The notes under the pieces were generated by a model. That model was not told the origin of the DNA. It was given only the letters and a program-made list of their open reading frames with translations, and did not search any database. 64,000 nt of DNA, taken from Amycolatopsis sp. cg9. GTDB lineage: Bacteria > Actinomycetota > Actinomycetes > Mycobacteriales > Pseudonocardiaceae. This document shows positions 10,295 through 20,077 of this stretch, piece after piece (position 1 is the first letter of the stretch; each line of letters opens with the position of its first letter). The DNA is taken from contig NZ_CP166850.1 in NCBI RefSeq assembly GCF_041346945.1, positions 4,882,501-4,946,500 of the forward strand, in the 5' to 3' direction. A program made the position numbers and the translations under genes.

Positions 10295-11242
10295 CTAAGC
10301 GGGGTCGGGGGTGACGCCGGTCAGCTTCGCCGTGACGTCCCACAACGCGGCCCCCAGCGACTCGCTCGACGCGGGTGTGAGGGGACGCACTTTCACCGGG
10401 TGGCCACGCAGGCCGCCGAGGCCGCCGGGGGCGATGTAGTCGCCGCCTTCGACGCCGTCCGCCGTGGCCGCGTACAGCTGCGGGAGCGCGCCCTGGCGGA
10501 CGTTCTGGGCGAACAGGGCCTCGCCGATGCGGTGGCCGCCCGCGATGACGCCGCGGACGACCGGATTCGTGTACGAGCGGGCCATGCCGCTGCCGAGGCC
10601 GGTCGCGGTGTAGCCGGGGTGGGCGGCGACGCTCAGGACGTCGTCGCCGGCCGCGCGCAGGCGGCGGTCGAGCTCCAGGGCGAACACCTGGTTCGCGAGC
10701 TTCGACTGCCCGTACGCGGTCGCCGGGTTGTAGCGGCGGTGCTCGCCGTTGGGGTCTTCGAGGTCGATGCGGGCGCCGGTCGCGGCGAGGCTCGACAGCG
10801 TGACGACGCGGGCGTGCGTCCCGCCGCGCAGGGCGGGCAGCAGCAGCCACGTCAGCGCCGCGTGGCCGAGGTAGTTGGTGCCGAACTGGAGCTCGAACCC
10901 GTCGGCGGTGCGGCCGCGGGCGGTCGCCATCACGCCGGCGTTGGCGACCAGGACGTCGACGGCGTCACCGGTCCGCTCGCGCACCGACGCGGCGGCCGCG
11001 CGCACCGACGCGAGCTCGCTCAGGTCCAATGGGATGAGCTCGGGTTCGGCGCCCGCGGCGGCCGCGCGGACTCGATCGAGTGCCTTCGCGCCGCGTTCGG
11101 GCGAACGGCAGGCGAGGAACACGCGGGCCCCCTTGCCCGCGAGCACCTCGGCGGTGCGGAGACCGAGCCCGGAGTTCGCCCCCGTGACCACGACGGTCCG
11201 GCCGGTCTGATCCGCGATGTCGTTCTCGGTCCACCTTGTCAT
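10295..11242 (-). CDS. Short-chain dehydrogenase/reductase
   Basis: A 315-residue NAD(P)-dependent oxidoreductase of the retinol-dehydrogenase/WW-oxidoreductase-like SDR group. The N-terminal cofactor motif is TGANSGLG, followed by NAG in VLVANAGVM, a Ser near TLSSLA, and YGQSK for the catalytic Tyr-Lys. A GTG at 11251 is an alternative start: GGAG lies 4 nt before it but 13 nt before the ATG. The inverted repeat TGTCATGCGTGACA (11237-11250) overlaps the start. The substrate cannot be inferred. Confidence 0.9.
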   Translation of the reverse strand: MTRWTENDIADQTGRTVVVTGANSGLGLRTAEVLAGKGARVFLACRSPERGAKALDRVRAAAAGAEPELIPLDLSELASVRAAAASVRERTGDAVDVLVANAGVMATARGRTADGFELQFGTNYLGHAALTWLLLPALRGGTHARVVTLSSLAATGARIDLEDPNGEHRRYNPATAYGQSKLANQVFALELDRRLRAAGDDVLSVAAHPGYTATGLGSGMARSYTNPVVRGVIAGGHRIGEALFAQNVRQGALPQLYAATADGVEGGDYIAPGGLGGLRGHPVKVRPLTPASSESLGAALWDVTAKLTGVTPDPA

Positions 11243-11250
11243 GCGTGACA
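11237..11250. promoter_or_regulatory. Operator-like inverted repeat at the SDR start
   Basis: TGTCATGCGTGACA reads as TGTCA, 4 nt, TGACA, a perfect 5-bp dyad over the SDR start codon. A repressor bound here would block transcription or initiation. The regulator genes just upstream are candidates. Confidence 0.3.
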
Positions 11251-11261
11251 CTTAACTCCGT

Positions 11262-11783
11262 TCACGCACTGGGCGCGAGCAGGCGCCGCAGGTGTCCCAT
11301 GACCGGGCGGCGCCGGACGGGCTCCTCGCGGCTCGTGTGCAGCAGCGCTTCCAGCGCGTGGCCCACCTTGACGATCTCTTCGGCCGGCTCGCGCGGGTCG
11401 GCCAGCCCGGCCGTGACGGCCAGCATCCGCAGCTCGCCCTCGTGCATCCGGCGCAGCGACGCGTACCGCTCGTACGCGCCGTCGAGGACGGCGCGCAGGT
11501 CGGCGTGCTCGTCGACGGCGGTGCGCCAGGCGCGGGTGACGGCGTCGACGTGGTCGGTGAGGCCGTCGGCGTCGTCCGGATCGGCGACCTCGGCGCGCAG
11601 GCGGCCGCCGAGCGTGCGCGTCCACTGGTACTGCAAGGCGGTGAGGACGTTCTCCTCGGTGCCGAAGTGCTCGTCGGCCCCCGGTACCTCCTCGAGCGGC
11701 AGCGGCGCACCCGGGTTCCGGGCGGCCAGGCGGACGGCGGCTTCGAGGATTTCCTGACGTCGGTAGAAGTCTGTCCAGCTCAT
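11262..11783 (-). CDS. TetR-like protein with degenerate DNA-binding part
   Basis: A 173-residue protein starting at ATG with GAAGGGGAG upstream. The first helix (FYRRQEILEAAVRLAARN) resembles the opening of TetR regulators. The usual helix-turn-helix core (TxxxIAxxAGVxxGTLYxYF) is replaced by a loop with Pro and acidic residues and FGTEENVLTALQYQW. The helical C-terminal domain looks like a TetR ligand domain. It may bind DNA weakly or not at all. It is divergent from a canonical TetR gene and is followed by the SDR on the same strand. Confidence 0.6.
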   Translation of the reverse strand: MSWTDFYRRQEILEAAVRLAARNPGAPLPLEEVPGADEHFGTEENVLTALQYQWTRTLGGRLRAEVADPDDADGLTDHVDAVTRAWRTAVDEHADLRAVLDGAYERYASLRRMHEGELRMLAVTAGLADPREPAEEIVKVGHALEALLHTSREEPVRRRPVMGHLRRLLAPSA

Positions 11784-11829
11784 CGTGTGGCTCCCCTTCC
11801 GTGGCCCGGGTCATACCGCGGGTCTGCGG

Positions 11830-11844
11830 CATACTCCCGGTACG
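11830..11844. promoter_or_regulatory. TetR operator-like palindrome, site 1
   Basis: CATACTCCCGGTACG fits CATAC-N5-GTATG with one mismatch. It lies between the divergent regulator genes, and its centre is 31 bp, about three helical turns, from that of site 2. Confidence 0.5.
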
Positions 11845-11860
11845 GACCTGACACGGTGAA

Positions 11861-11875
11861 CATACCATGAGTATG
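11861..11875. promoter_or_regulatory. TetR operator-like palindrome, site 2
   Basis: CATACCATGAGTATG is a perfect CATAC-N5-GTATG dyad. An in-frame ATG at 11867 lies inside it, which argues that translation of the TetR gene starts later, at 11915. Confidence 0.55.
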
Positions 11876-11914
11876 GAGAGATCCTCCGGGCGTAAAGTTG
11901 TGAAGGTGGCGACA

Positions 11915-12541
11915 ATGAGGTCCAGACGACTCGACTACTCCGAGTCGACGCGGTCGGCGCTGGTCGACAGCGCGGTCGAACTGTTCACCAAACGCGGCTA
12001 CGCGGGTACCTCGCTCGACGAGATCGCCAAACGCGCCCGGGTCACCAAGGGAGCCCTGTACCACCACTTCAGCGGCAAGCAGGCGCTCTTCGAAGCCGCG
12101 TTCGACCAGGTGGAGAGCCTCGTCTACGACCGGCTCGACAAGATCATGACCGGCGAGGGCTCGCCGTGGGAGCGGGCGCTCGGCGGGCTCAACGCGTTCA
12201 TCCGCAGCTGCCTCGACCCCGCCTACCAGCGGATCGCCATCCACGAGGCGCCGGTCGTGATGGGCTGGGAACGCTGGCGCGAGGCCGAGGAGCGGTGCAG
12301 CTTCGGGCTGGTCCGCTCGGGCCTGCAGTCGCTGATCGACGCGGGCGAGGTCGAGCCGGTGCCGGTGGAGGTCACCGCGCGGCTGCTGTTCGGCGCGCTG
12401 TCCAGCGCGGCGACCGAGATCGCCAGCTCGCCGGACCCGAAGCGGGTCGGCGCCGAGATCGAGGACGTGATCGTCCGCATGCTGGTCCGGTTGCGGCGGA
12501 CCGAGCAGGACGGCGCGGAGGTCTCTCCGTCGATAGGCTGA
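11915..12541 (+). CDS. TetR-family transcriptional regulator
   Basis: A 208-residue repressor-type regulator. The N-terminal helix-turn-helix is canonical: AVELFTKRGYAGTSLDEIA followed by ARVTKGALYHHFSGKQALFEA. The C-terminal part is a helical effector domain. The ATG at 11915 is chosen because GAAGG stands 8 nt before it and because the earlier ATG at 11867 sits inside an operator-like palindrome. Two CATAC-N5-GTATG sites upstream suggest autoregulation and control of the divergent gene. The F420-type enzyme gene begins 5 nt after the stop and is probably in the same operon. Confidence 0.88.
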   Translation: MRSRRLDYSESTRSALVDSAVELFTKRGYAGTSLDEIAKRARVTKGALYHHFSGKQALFEAAFDQVESLVYDRLDKIMTGEGSPWERALGGLNAFIRSCLDPAYQRIAIHEAPVVMGWERWREAEERCSFGLVRSGLQSLIDAGEVEPVPVEVTARLLFGALSSAATEIASSPDPKRVGAEIEDVIVRMLVRLRRTEQDGAEVSPSIG

Positions 12542-12545
12542 CGGC

Positions 12546-13481
12546 GTGGACTTGAGGATCTTCACCGAGCCCCAGCAGGGGGCCTCCTACGACGACCAGC
12601 TGCGCGCCGCCAAGGCCACCGAAGCGGCCGGCTACGACGCGTTCTTCCGCAGCGACCACTACCTGAGGATGGGTTCGGCCGACGGCCTGCCCGGCCCGAC
12701 CGACGCCTGGATCACCCTGGCCGGCCTGGCCCGCGAGACGAACCGGATCCGGCTCGGCACGCTCGTCACCGCGGCGACGTTCCGGCACCCCGGGCCGCTC
12801 GCCATCTCGGTCGCGCAGGTCGACCAGATGTCCGGCGGGCGCGTCGAGTTCGGGCTCGGCTCCGGCTGGTACGACGCCGAGCACGAGGCGTACGGCCTGA
12901 CGCTGCCGCCGCTGAAGGAGCGGTTCGACCGGTACGCCGAGCAGCTCGAGATCATCACCGGCCTGTGGAAGACCCCGGTGGGCTCGACGTACTCCTTCGC
13001 CGGTCAGTACTACACGCTGACGGACTCGCCCGCGCTGCCGAAGCCGGCGCAGCAGCCCGCCCCGCCGGTGATCATCGGCGGCGGTGGCAAGAAGCGCACG
13101 CCGGCGCTGGCCGCGCGGTTCGCCGACGAGTTCAACCTGCCCTTCGCCGACGCCGAAACCGCGGCCGCGCAGTTCGCCCGCGTCGAGGCGGCGGCCGCGG
13201 AGATCGGCCGCGACCCCAAGGAGATCCTGCGGTCGGTGGCGCTGGTGATCTGCGTCGGCCGGTCCGAGGAGGAGGTCGCGCGCCGGGCGTCGGTCCTCGG
13301 GCGGGACGTCACCGAGCTGCGCGCGAACGGCCTGGCCGGGACGCCCGCCGAGGTCGTCGACCGGATCGGGCAGTGGCGGGAGAAGACCGGGATCACCCGG
13401 CTCTACCTGCAGCTGCTGGACATGCGGGACCTGGACCAGATCGAGCTGATCGCCGCGGAAGTCGCACCCCAGCTGGACTAG
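12546..13481 (+). CDS. LLM-class F420-dependent oxidoreductase
   Basis: A 311-residue TIM-barrel enzyme of the bacterial luciferase-like superfamily, actinobacterial F420 type. Typical segments are the N-terminal beta strand LRIFTEP, FFRSDHYLRM near residue 38, the RIRLGTLVTAATFRHPG block near 70-86, GGRVEFGLGSGWYDAEHEAYG near 99-118, and VIIGGGGKKRTPALAARFADE near 176. It starts at GTG 5 nt after the TetR gene, so that regulator is the likely controller. The TAG stop overlaps the first base of an 85-bp repeat. The substrate is unknown. Confidence 0.9.
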   Translation: MDLRIFTEPQQGASYDDQLRAAKATEAAGYDAFFRSDHYLRMGSADGLPGPTDAWITLAGLARETNRIRLGTLVTAATFRHPGPLAISVAQVDQMSGGRVEFGLGSGWYDAEHEAYGLTLPPLKERFDRYAEQLEIITGLWKTPVGSTYSFAGQYYTLTDSPALPKPAQQPAPPVIIGGGGKKRTPALAARFADEFNLPFADAETAAAQFARVEAAAAEIGRDPKEILRSVALVICVGRSEEEVARRASVLGRDVTELRANGLAGTPAEVVDRIGQWREKTGITRLYLQLLDMRDLDQIELIAAEVAPQLD

Positions 13482-13565
13482 CGCCCCAATGTGGCGTTCG
13501 GTGCGTCTGACGCACCGAACGCCACATTGGGTGCGTCTGACGCACCCAATGCCACATTGGGGCGC
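13481..13565 (+). repeat. 85-bp 3'-end repeat, copy 2
   Basis: The first base is the last base of the preceding TAG. The order is arm (AATGTGGCGTT), hairpin (GGTGCGTC/GACGCACC), inverted arm, hairpin, inverted arm; the outer ends are GCGCCCC and GGGGCGC. It lies between convergent genes and ends 4 nt before the lipB stop. It can form a stem of more than 20 bp, so it probably ends transcripts. Confidence 0.92.
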
Positions 13566-13569
13566 TTGG

Positions 13570-14313
13570 TCAGTTCTGGAGGGCGAAGGTGACGCCGGGG
13601 GCCTGCGGGGCCTCGGGGCGGGGGAGCCAGCGGTCCTCGCTCACCGGCAGCTCGCCGTCGAGGGCCGCCAGGACGGCGTCGCGGGCCAGGGGGAGCACCG
13701 CCTCCACCGCGACGTCCCGCTGGAGCTCGTAGGACAGCGAAGTCACGCCCGCGTCGCGGATGCCGCACGGGACGATGCTGTCGAACGCCGCCAGGTCGGC
13801 GTTGCAGTTCAGTTCGAAGCCGTGCATCGTCACGCCGCGCTGGACGCGGATGCCGATGGCCGCGATCTTGCGCTCGATGCCGCGGTCGTCGGCCGGGATC
13901 CAGACGCCGCTGCGGCCCTCCACGCGCCCGCTGGTCACACCGAGCTGGTCGCACACGTGGATCAGCGCCTCTTCCAGCCGCCGGACGTAGTGGACGACGT
14001 CGATCGGGTCGGCGAGCTTCACGATCGGGTAGCCGACCAGCTGGCCAGGACCGTGCCAGGTGATCTTGCCGCCGCGGTCGACGTCGATCACCGGGGTGCC
14101 GTCCGTGGGGCGGTCGGCCGGTTCCGTGCGCTTGCCCGCGGTGTACACCGACGGGTGCTGCAGCAGGAACATCGTGTCCGGCGCGGTGCCGTCGGCGCGC
14201 TCGGTGAGCCGGCTTCGCTGGAGCTCCCAGGCTTCGGTGTAGTCGATCGTGCCGAGCTCCCGGACGTCGACGGGTTCGGTGCTGGCGCGGCAGGAGGTGC
14301 GGGAAGAACTCAC
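13570..14313 (-). CDS. lipB: Lipoyl(octanoyl) transferase
   Basis: A 247-residue enzyme that moves octanoyl groups from acyl carrier protein to lipoyl domains. Family features are [17 protein letters not shown] near residues 45-62, [11 protein letters not shown] at 87-97, the active-site Cys183 in VPCGI, and Lys149 in [10 protein letters not shown]. The GTG start overlaps the stop of the PAP2 gene by 4 bp (GTGA), so it is the last gene of a coupled three-gene unit. The synteny epimerase-lipB resembles Rv2216-Rv2217 of M. tuberculosis. LipA lies downstream on the same strand. Confidence 0.96.
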   Translation of the reverse strand: MSSSRTSCRASTEPVDVRELGTIDYTEAWELQRSRLTERADGTAPDTMFLLQHPSVYTAGKRTEPADRPTDGTPVIDVDRGGKITWHGPGQLVGYPIVKLADPIDVVHYVRRLEEALIHVCDQLGVTSGRVEGRSGVWIPADDRGIERKIAAIGIRVQRGVTMHGFELNCNADLAAFDSIVPCGIRDAGVTSLSYELQRDVAVEAVLPLARDAVLAALDGELPVSEDRWLPRPEAPQAPGVTFALQN

Positions 14314-14933
14314 CCGTCGAGGCTACGCCCGTCACCCGGGGGAAGCAGCCGCAAGGCGCACGCTGAGAGCAGGCCGACACCGGTCACCGCCAGCACTGCG
14401 CCGATCGTGTCCGACACCCAGTGCACGCCCAGCAGCACGCGGCAGGCGGCGCAGGCCACGACCGCCGCCGCGGCGGCGAGCAAGACGCGCTTCACCAGCC
14501 GGGGCCACAGCCACGCGCACAGCAGCACCAGCACGAACCCGGTGCTCGCCACCGACGTCACGTGCCCGCTCGGGTAGCTCAGGTCCGGGTAGTCGCGTGG
14601 GCGTTCCCGCAGGAAGACCGGCTTGAACACCAGGCTGGTCAGCCGGCACAGCACCAGCACGACGGCGAGCCGCACGCACAACGCTGTGTGCTCGCGCCGC
14701 CGAAGCGCCAGCGCCAGCAGCGCCGTGCCGAGGACGAAGGGGAGCACCGGGCCGAGGACGTCGCTGCCGATCTGCGCCACCCGGCCGAGCGGTTGCGTGT
14801 AGACGCCGTGGAGGGCGTTCGCCACCTGGGCGTCGAGGGTCAGCGGGTGCCGGGCGACGCCGAGCCCGAGCACGACGAACGCCGCCACCAGCGCGACGCC
14901 GACGACGAGCCAGCGCTTGAGCGGGACCGTCAT
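14310..14933 (-). CDS. PAP2-family membrane phosphatase
   Basis: A 207-residue integral membrane protein with about six hydrophobic segments and the PAP2 acid-phosphatase signatures: [21 protein letters not shown] (motifs 1 and 2 region) and the SGHVTS stretch, then [16 protein letters not shown] (motif 3, with HWVSD). It would dephosphorylate a lipid such as undecaprenyl diphosphate or phosphatidate on the outer face of the membrane. Its ATG overlaps the epimerase stop and its stop overlaps the lipB start, each by 4 bp. A functional link to lipoate is not evident. Confidence 0.9.
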   Translation of the reverse strand: MTVPLKRWLVVGVALVAAFVVLGLGVARHPLTLDAQVANALHGVYTQPLGRVAQIGSDVLGPVLPFVLGTALLALALRRREHTALCVRLAVVLVLCRLTSLVFKPVFLRERPRDYPDLSYPSGHVTSVASTGFVLVLLCAWLWPRLVKRVLLAAAAAVVACAACRVLLGVHWVSDTIGAVLAVTGVGLLSACALRLLPPGDGRSLDG

Positions 14934-15802
14934 GCCGCGGCGAGCGCGCTGTCCAGGGTCGGGTGCCGGAACGCGTAGCCGGAGCGCTCCAGCGCGGCCG
15001 GGACGGCCCGCTGCCCGAACAGCGCCATCTCCTCGCCGGCCTGGCCGAGCACGGCCTTGAGCGCGATGCCGGGCACCCACCACGGCGCCGGGCGGTGCAG
15101 CGCGCGGCCGACCGCGCGGGTGAACTCGGCGTTGGTCACCGGCGCCGGGCCGGTCAGGTTCACCGGGCCCGCCAGGTCGTGCGTCAGGACGTGGACGATC
15201 GCGCCGACCTCGTCTTCGAGGGCGATCCACGGCATGTACTGGCGGCCGTCGCCGAGCCGTCCGCCCAGGCAGAGCTGGAAGAGCGGGCGCAGGGTGCCGT
15301 ACAGCCCGCCCTTCGCGGACAGGACGAGCCCGGTCCGGATGTGCACGACCCGCGCGGCGCCCGCCGGCGTCGTCGCGGCTTCCCAGGCTTCGCAGAGCTC
15401 GGCGAGGAACCCGTGCCCGCGCGGCGCTGATTCGTCCACAGTGGACTCGTGGGTGTGGCCGTAGTAGCCGACGGCGGAAGCGTTGACGAGCACGCCGACC
15501 CCGTGTTCGGCGACGGCTTCGGCGAGCACCTCGGTCGGTTCGACCCGGCTGTCGGTGAGCTGCTGCTTGCGCATCGCGCTCCAGCGGCCGGGGAACAGCG
15601 GCTTGCCGCCCAGGTTCACGACGGCGTCCACGCCTTCGAAGGCGCCGTCGGCGATGGTCCCGGACGGCGGGTCCCACCGGAATTCCCCGCCGCCGCGCGC
15701 TTCCCGCCGCACCAGGCGGCGGACTTCGTGCCCGTCGCCCAGCAGGCGCTCGCCCAGCGCCGACCCGATCAACCCGCTCGCTCCGGCGATGAGTATTCGC
15801 AT
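14930..15802 (-). CDS. NAD(P)-binding epimerase-like protein (TIGR01777 type)
   Basis: A 290-residue extended-SDR protein. It starts MRILIAGASGLIGSALG, the Rossmann cofactor site, and carries NLGGKPLFPGRW near residue 74, NASAVGYYG near 114, and a C-terminal DUF1731-like tail (LGQAGEEMALFGQRAVP). The ATG at 15802 is preferred because the cofactor motif begins at once. The homologue in M. tuberculosis (Rv2216) is also beside lipB. It heads the unit epimerase-PAP2-lipB, joined by ATGA and GTGA overlaps. The reaction is not known. Confidence 0.9.
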   Translation of the reverse strand: MRILIAGASGLIGSALGERLLGDGHEVRRLVRREARGGGEFRWDPPSGTIADGAFEGVDAVVNLGGKPLFPGRWSAMRKQQLTDSRVEPTEVLAEAVAEHGVGVLVNASAVGYYGHTHESTVDESAPRGHGFLAELCEAWEAATTPAGAARVVHIRTGLVLSAKGGLYGTLRPLFQLCLGGRLGDGRQYMPWIALEDEVGAIVHVLTHDLAGPVNLTGPAPVTNAEFTRAVGRALHRPAPWWVPGIALKAVLGQAGEEMALFGQRAVPAALERSGYAFRHPTLDSALAAA

Positions 15803-15849
15803 GCCTCGATCGTTGCGCATCCGCTGCGCGACCGCACTCCCGGACACGG

Positions 15850-15884
15850 CGAAGGCCGCCACGGAAAGTCCGTGGCGGCCTTCG
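15850..15884 (-). terminator. Terminator of the sucB gene
   Basis: CGAAGGCCGCCACGG and its exact complement flank a 5-nt loop, 12 nt after the sucB stop on the minus strand. No T-run is present. Confidence 0.85.
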
Positions 15885-15896
15885 CCAGCGGGTGAC

Positions 15897-17663
<1,767 letters not shown>

Positions 17664-17718
17664 CGTTCGCTGACTCCTCTTCCAAGTTCTGCGTGGTCTG
17701 GATTCTGCTGGTGGGACG

Positions 17719-19092
17719 TCAGCTGTGCACGTGCAGCGGCTTCCCCGCGAGGGCGAGGAACGCTTCACCGAGGGCCTCGGTCTGGGTCGGGTGGGCGTGG
17801 ATGAGGGGTGCGACGTCCTCCGGGAAGGCCTCCCAGCTGTAGATCAGCTGCGCTTCGCCGATCAGCTCGCCGACGCGGTCGCCCACCATGTGCACGCCGA
17901 CGACCGGGCCGTCCGGCGCCTTGACGAGCTTGACGCCGCCGGAGGTCTTGAGGATCTGGCTCTTGCCGTTGCCGCCGAGGTCGTAGGTGAACGTCGTGAC
18001 GTCGGCGCCGTACTTGTCCTTGGCCTGGGACTCGGTCAGCCCGACCGACGCGACCTCCGGGTGGGAGTAGGTGACCCGCGGGATGCCGCTCTCGTCGATC
18101 ACGCGCGGGCTCTGCCCGGCGATCTCCTCGGCGACGAAGATGCCCTGCTGGAAGCCGCGGTGCGCGAGCTGCAGGCCGGGGACGATGTCGCCGACGGCGT
18201 AGACGTTCGGCAGGTTGGTGCGCAGCCGCTCGTCGGTGATGACGAAGCCGCGCTCGATCTTGACGCCGGCCTCCTCGTAGCCGTGGCCGGCCGAGTTCGG
18301 CCCGCGGCCGACGGCGACCAGCAGCAGGTCGGCCTCGATGGTCTCGCCGGACTCCAGCGAAACGGCCACGCCGTTGTCGTCCTGCTTCGCGCCGGTGAAC
18401 CGCACGCCCGTCTTGAAGGCGATCTTGCGGCGGCGGAACGCGCGCTCGAGCTGCTTGGACGCGAACTCGTCCTCGTTCGGGACCAGCCGCGGCAGGGCCT
18501 CGACGATGGTGACGTCGACGCCGAAGGAAGCCCAGACGCTGGCGAACTCGACGCCGATGACGCCGCCGCCCAGGACGACGACCTTCTTGGGGACGTAGTC
18601 GAGGGACAGGGCCTGCTCGCTGGCGATGATGCGGCCGCCGAGCTCCAGGCCGGGCAGCGTGCGCGAGTACGAGCCGGTGGCGAGGATGACGTTCTTGCCG
18701 GTGTGGCGGGTGCCGTCCACCTCGACGGTCGTGCCGCCGACGAACGTGCCGCTGCCCTCGACGAGGTTCACCTTGTGCGCCTTGGCCAGGCCCTGCAGGC
18801 CCTTGTACAGGCGGGCGACGATGCCGTCCTTGTACTTGTTGACCCCGGCGATGTCGATGCCCTCGAAGGCGGCCTTGACGCCGACCGCCTCGGCTTCGCG
18901 GGTCTCGTCGGCGACCTCGGCGGCGTGCAGCAGGGCCTTGGTCGGGATGCAGCCCCGGTGGAGGCACGTCCCGCCCAGCTTGTCCTTCTCGATCAACGTG
19001 ACGGAAAGGCCCAGCTCGGCCGCGCGGAACGCCGCGGCGTAGCCGCCCGATCCGCCTCCCAGGATCACGAGGTCGGCGGAGGTGTCGGTCAC
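17719..19092 (-). CDS. lpdA: Dihydrolipoyl dehydrogenase (E3)
   Basis: A 457-residue FAD disulfide oxidoreductase that re-oxidises dihydrolipoyl groups with NAD. It has the FAD site [18 protein letters not shown] at 11-28, the redox pair [11 protein letters not shown] with Cys43 and Cys48, the NAD site [20 protein letters not shown] near 170-190, YAVGDI for FAD, and [10 protein letters not shown] near 432-441 with the catalytic His-Glu pair. The GTG start has GAGGAG 8 nt upstream. The gene is 55 bp upstream of sucB on the same strand and probably shares its transcript. Confidence 0.96.
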   Translation of the reverse strand: MTDTSADLVILGGGSGGYAAAFRAAELGLSVTLIEKDKLGGTCLHRGCIPTKALLHAAEVADETREAEAVGVKAAFEGIDIAGVNKYKDGIVARLYKGLQGLAKAHKVNLVEGSGTFVGGTTVEVDGTRHTGKNVILATGSYSRTLPGLELGGRIIASEQALSLDYVPKKVVVLGGGVIGVEFASVWASFGVDVTIVEALPRLVPNEDEFASKQLERAFRRRKIAFKTGVRFTGAKQDDNGVAVSLESGETIEADLLLVAVGRGPNSAGHGYEEAGVKIERGFVITDERLRTNLPNVYAVGDIVPGLQLAHRGFQQGIFVAEEIAGQSPRVIDESGIPRVTYSHPEVASVGLTESQAKDKYGADVTTFTYDLGGNGKSQILKTSGGVKLVKAPDGPVVGVHMVGDRVGELIGEAQLIYSWEAFPEDVAPLIHAHPTQTEALGEAFLALAGKPLHVHS

Positions 19093-19283
19093 TTGTATAA
19101 CTCCTCGGCAAGCAGTGGGGTGGTGCTCTGTCGTCGCCCGTGCGCGGTATAACCGCGCGCGCGACACCCGCCATCTTGTCACTACGCCGGACGGGGCTGC
19201 GACCTAGCCGGGTGTGCGACGCCGACCACACGCGGACATCGGGATAATGAGTGGTGTAGGTCTCGGGAGGAGAGGTGGTCGTA

Positions 19284-19619
19284 GTGGGGCTCTTCGACTC
19301 GCTGCGCAGGCGGGCCAAGGGTGGGCAACGGGCCGGCACGCTGCGGAAAGCCAGCTCCGAAGACACCCGGCACCTGGAGGAGTGGGTGGCCTCGAGGCAG
19401 GGGGTGGAGGCCTACGTGGAGCCTCGGACCAATGTCACGGAGACCACTGTGGTGTTGATCGCCCACGACGGTGAGTGGACCCGCCGCCGCATCGGCAGCC
19501 TGGAGGCCGCGCAGCAGTTCGGCCACCGCCGGTCCATCCCGGTCTACGAGGTCGCGCGCGTCGGCTACCCGAAGCGGATGCGGGAGTACACCGAGCGCAA
19601 GAAGCGCGGGCAGGCTTAG
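19284..19619 (+). CDS. Small basic protein of unknown function
   Basis: A 111-residue protein, rich in Arg and Lys, with no family recognised. It begins VGLFDSLRRRAKG, an amphipathic start. The middle part VTETTVVLIAHDGEWTRRRIGSLEAAQQFGHRRSIPVYEVARVGYPKRMREY looks like a compact alpha/beta fold. The GTG at 19284 is chosen because GGAGAGG stands 8 nt before it; a GTG 9 nt earlier overlaps that site. It is divergent from lpdA. Its TAG overlaps the end of the acetyltransferase pseudogene by 4 bp. Confidence 0.75.
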   Translation: MGLFDSLRRRAKGGQRAGTLRKASSEDTRHLEEWVASRQGVEAYVEPRTNVTETTVVLIAHDGEWTRRRIGSLEAAQQFGHRRSIPVYEVARVGYPKRMREYTERKKRGQA

Positions 19620-20067
19620 AGCTCGATCCGGCCGACGACCTCGCCGTTGAAGGTCTGGCCGGTCGGGCGGAAGCCCAGCTTGAGGTAGAGTCCTCCGGGC
19701 CGCCCTCGGCCGGGATCCACAGCACGGTGGCGGCCTGCTGCCCGCGTCGCCGGGCTTCCTCGAGGACGGTTTCGACGGCGAACCGGCCGTAGCCGCGCCC
19801 CTGGACGCCGGCGCCGACGTTGAGCCGCCAGATCCCGCAGCGGAAGAAGTCGAGCTCGGCGTTCGGGTCGAAGCCGCCCATCACGAACGCGACCGGCTCG
19901 CCGTCGTCGAGGATCAGCCGCGGCCACGCGACCTCGGGCTGGGTGTAGGCCTCGGCCAGCGAAACGGCGACGGGCGCGACGAAGTCCTTCTGGTGCGGCT
20001 CGACGGCCAGCTGGCACGCGGCGGCGACGTTCCCGGGGGTGATCGGCTCCGCGGTGAGGGTGGTCAC
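19616..20067 (-). pseudogene. GNAT acetyltransferase, frameshifted
   Basis: The first about 125 codons read as an N-acetyltransferase (FVMGGFDPNAELDFFRCGIWRLNVGAGVQGRGYGRFAVETVLEEARRRG, with the acetyl-CoA loop QGRGYG). The end of the domain, GLYLKLGFRPTGQTFNGEVVGRIEL, is in another frame. The shift falls at CCCGGAGGACTC near 19695, where one missing G would rejoin the two parts. It is either a recent mutation or a sequencing error; both halves look otherwise intact. The start is GTG at 20067, with TTG at 20076 as an alternative. Confidence 0.8.
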
Positions 20068-20077
20068 CGGGTCCAAC

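Noticed and set aside
13481..13565. CRISPR array
   Set aside because: The repeated units are inverted and joined by hairpins without variable spacers, copies are single and scattered, and no cas gene is present.
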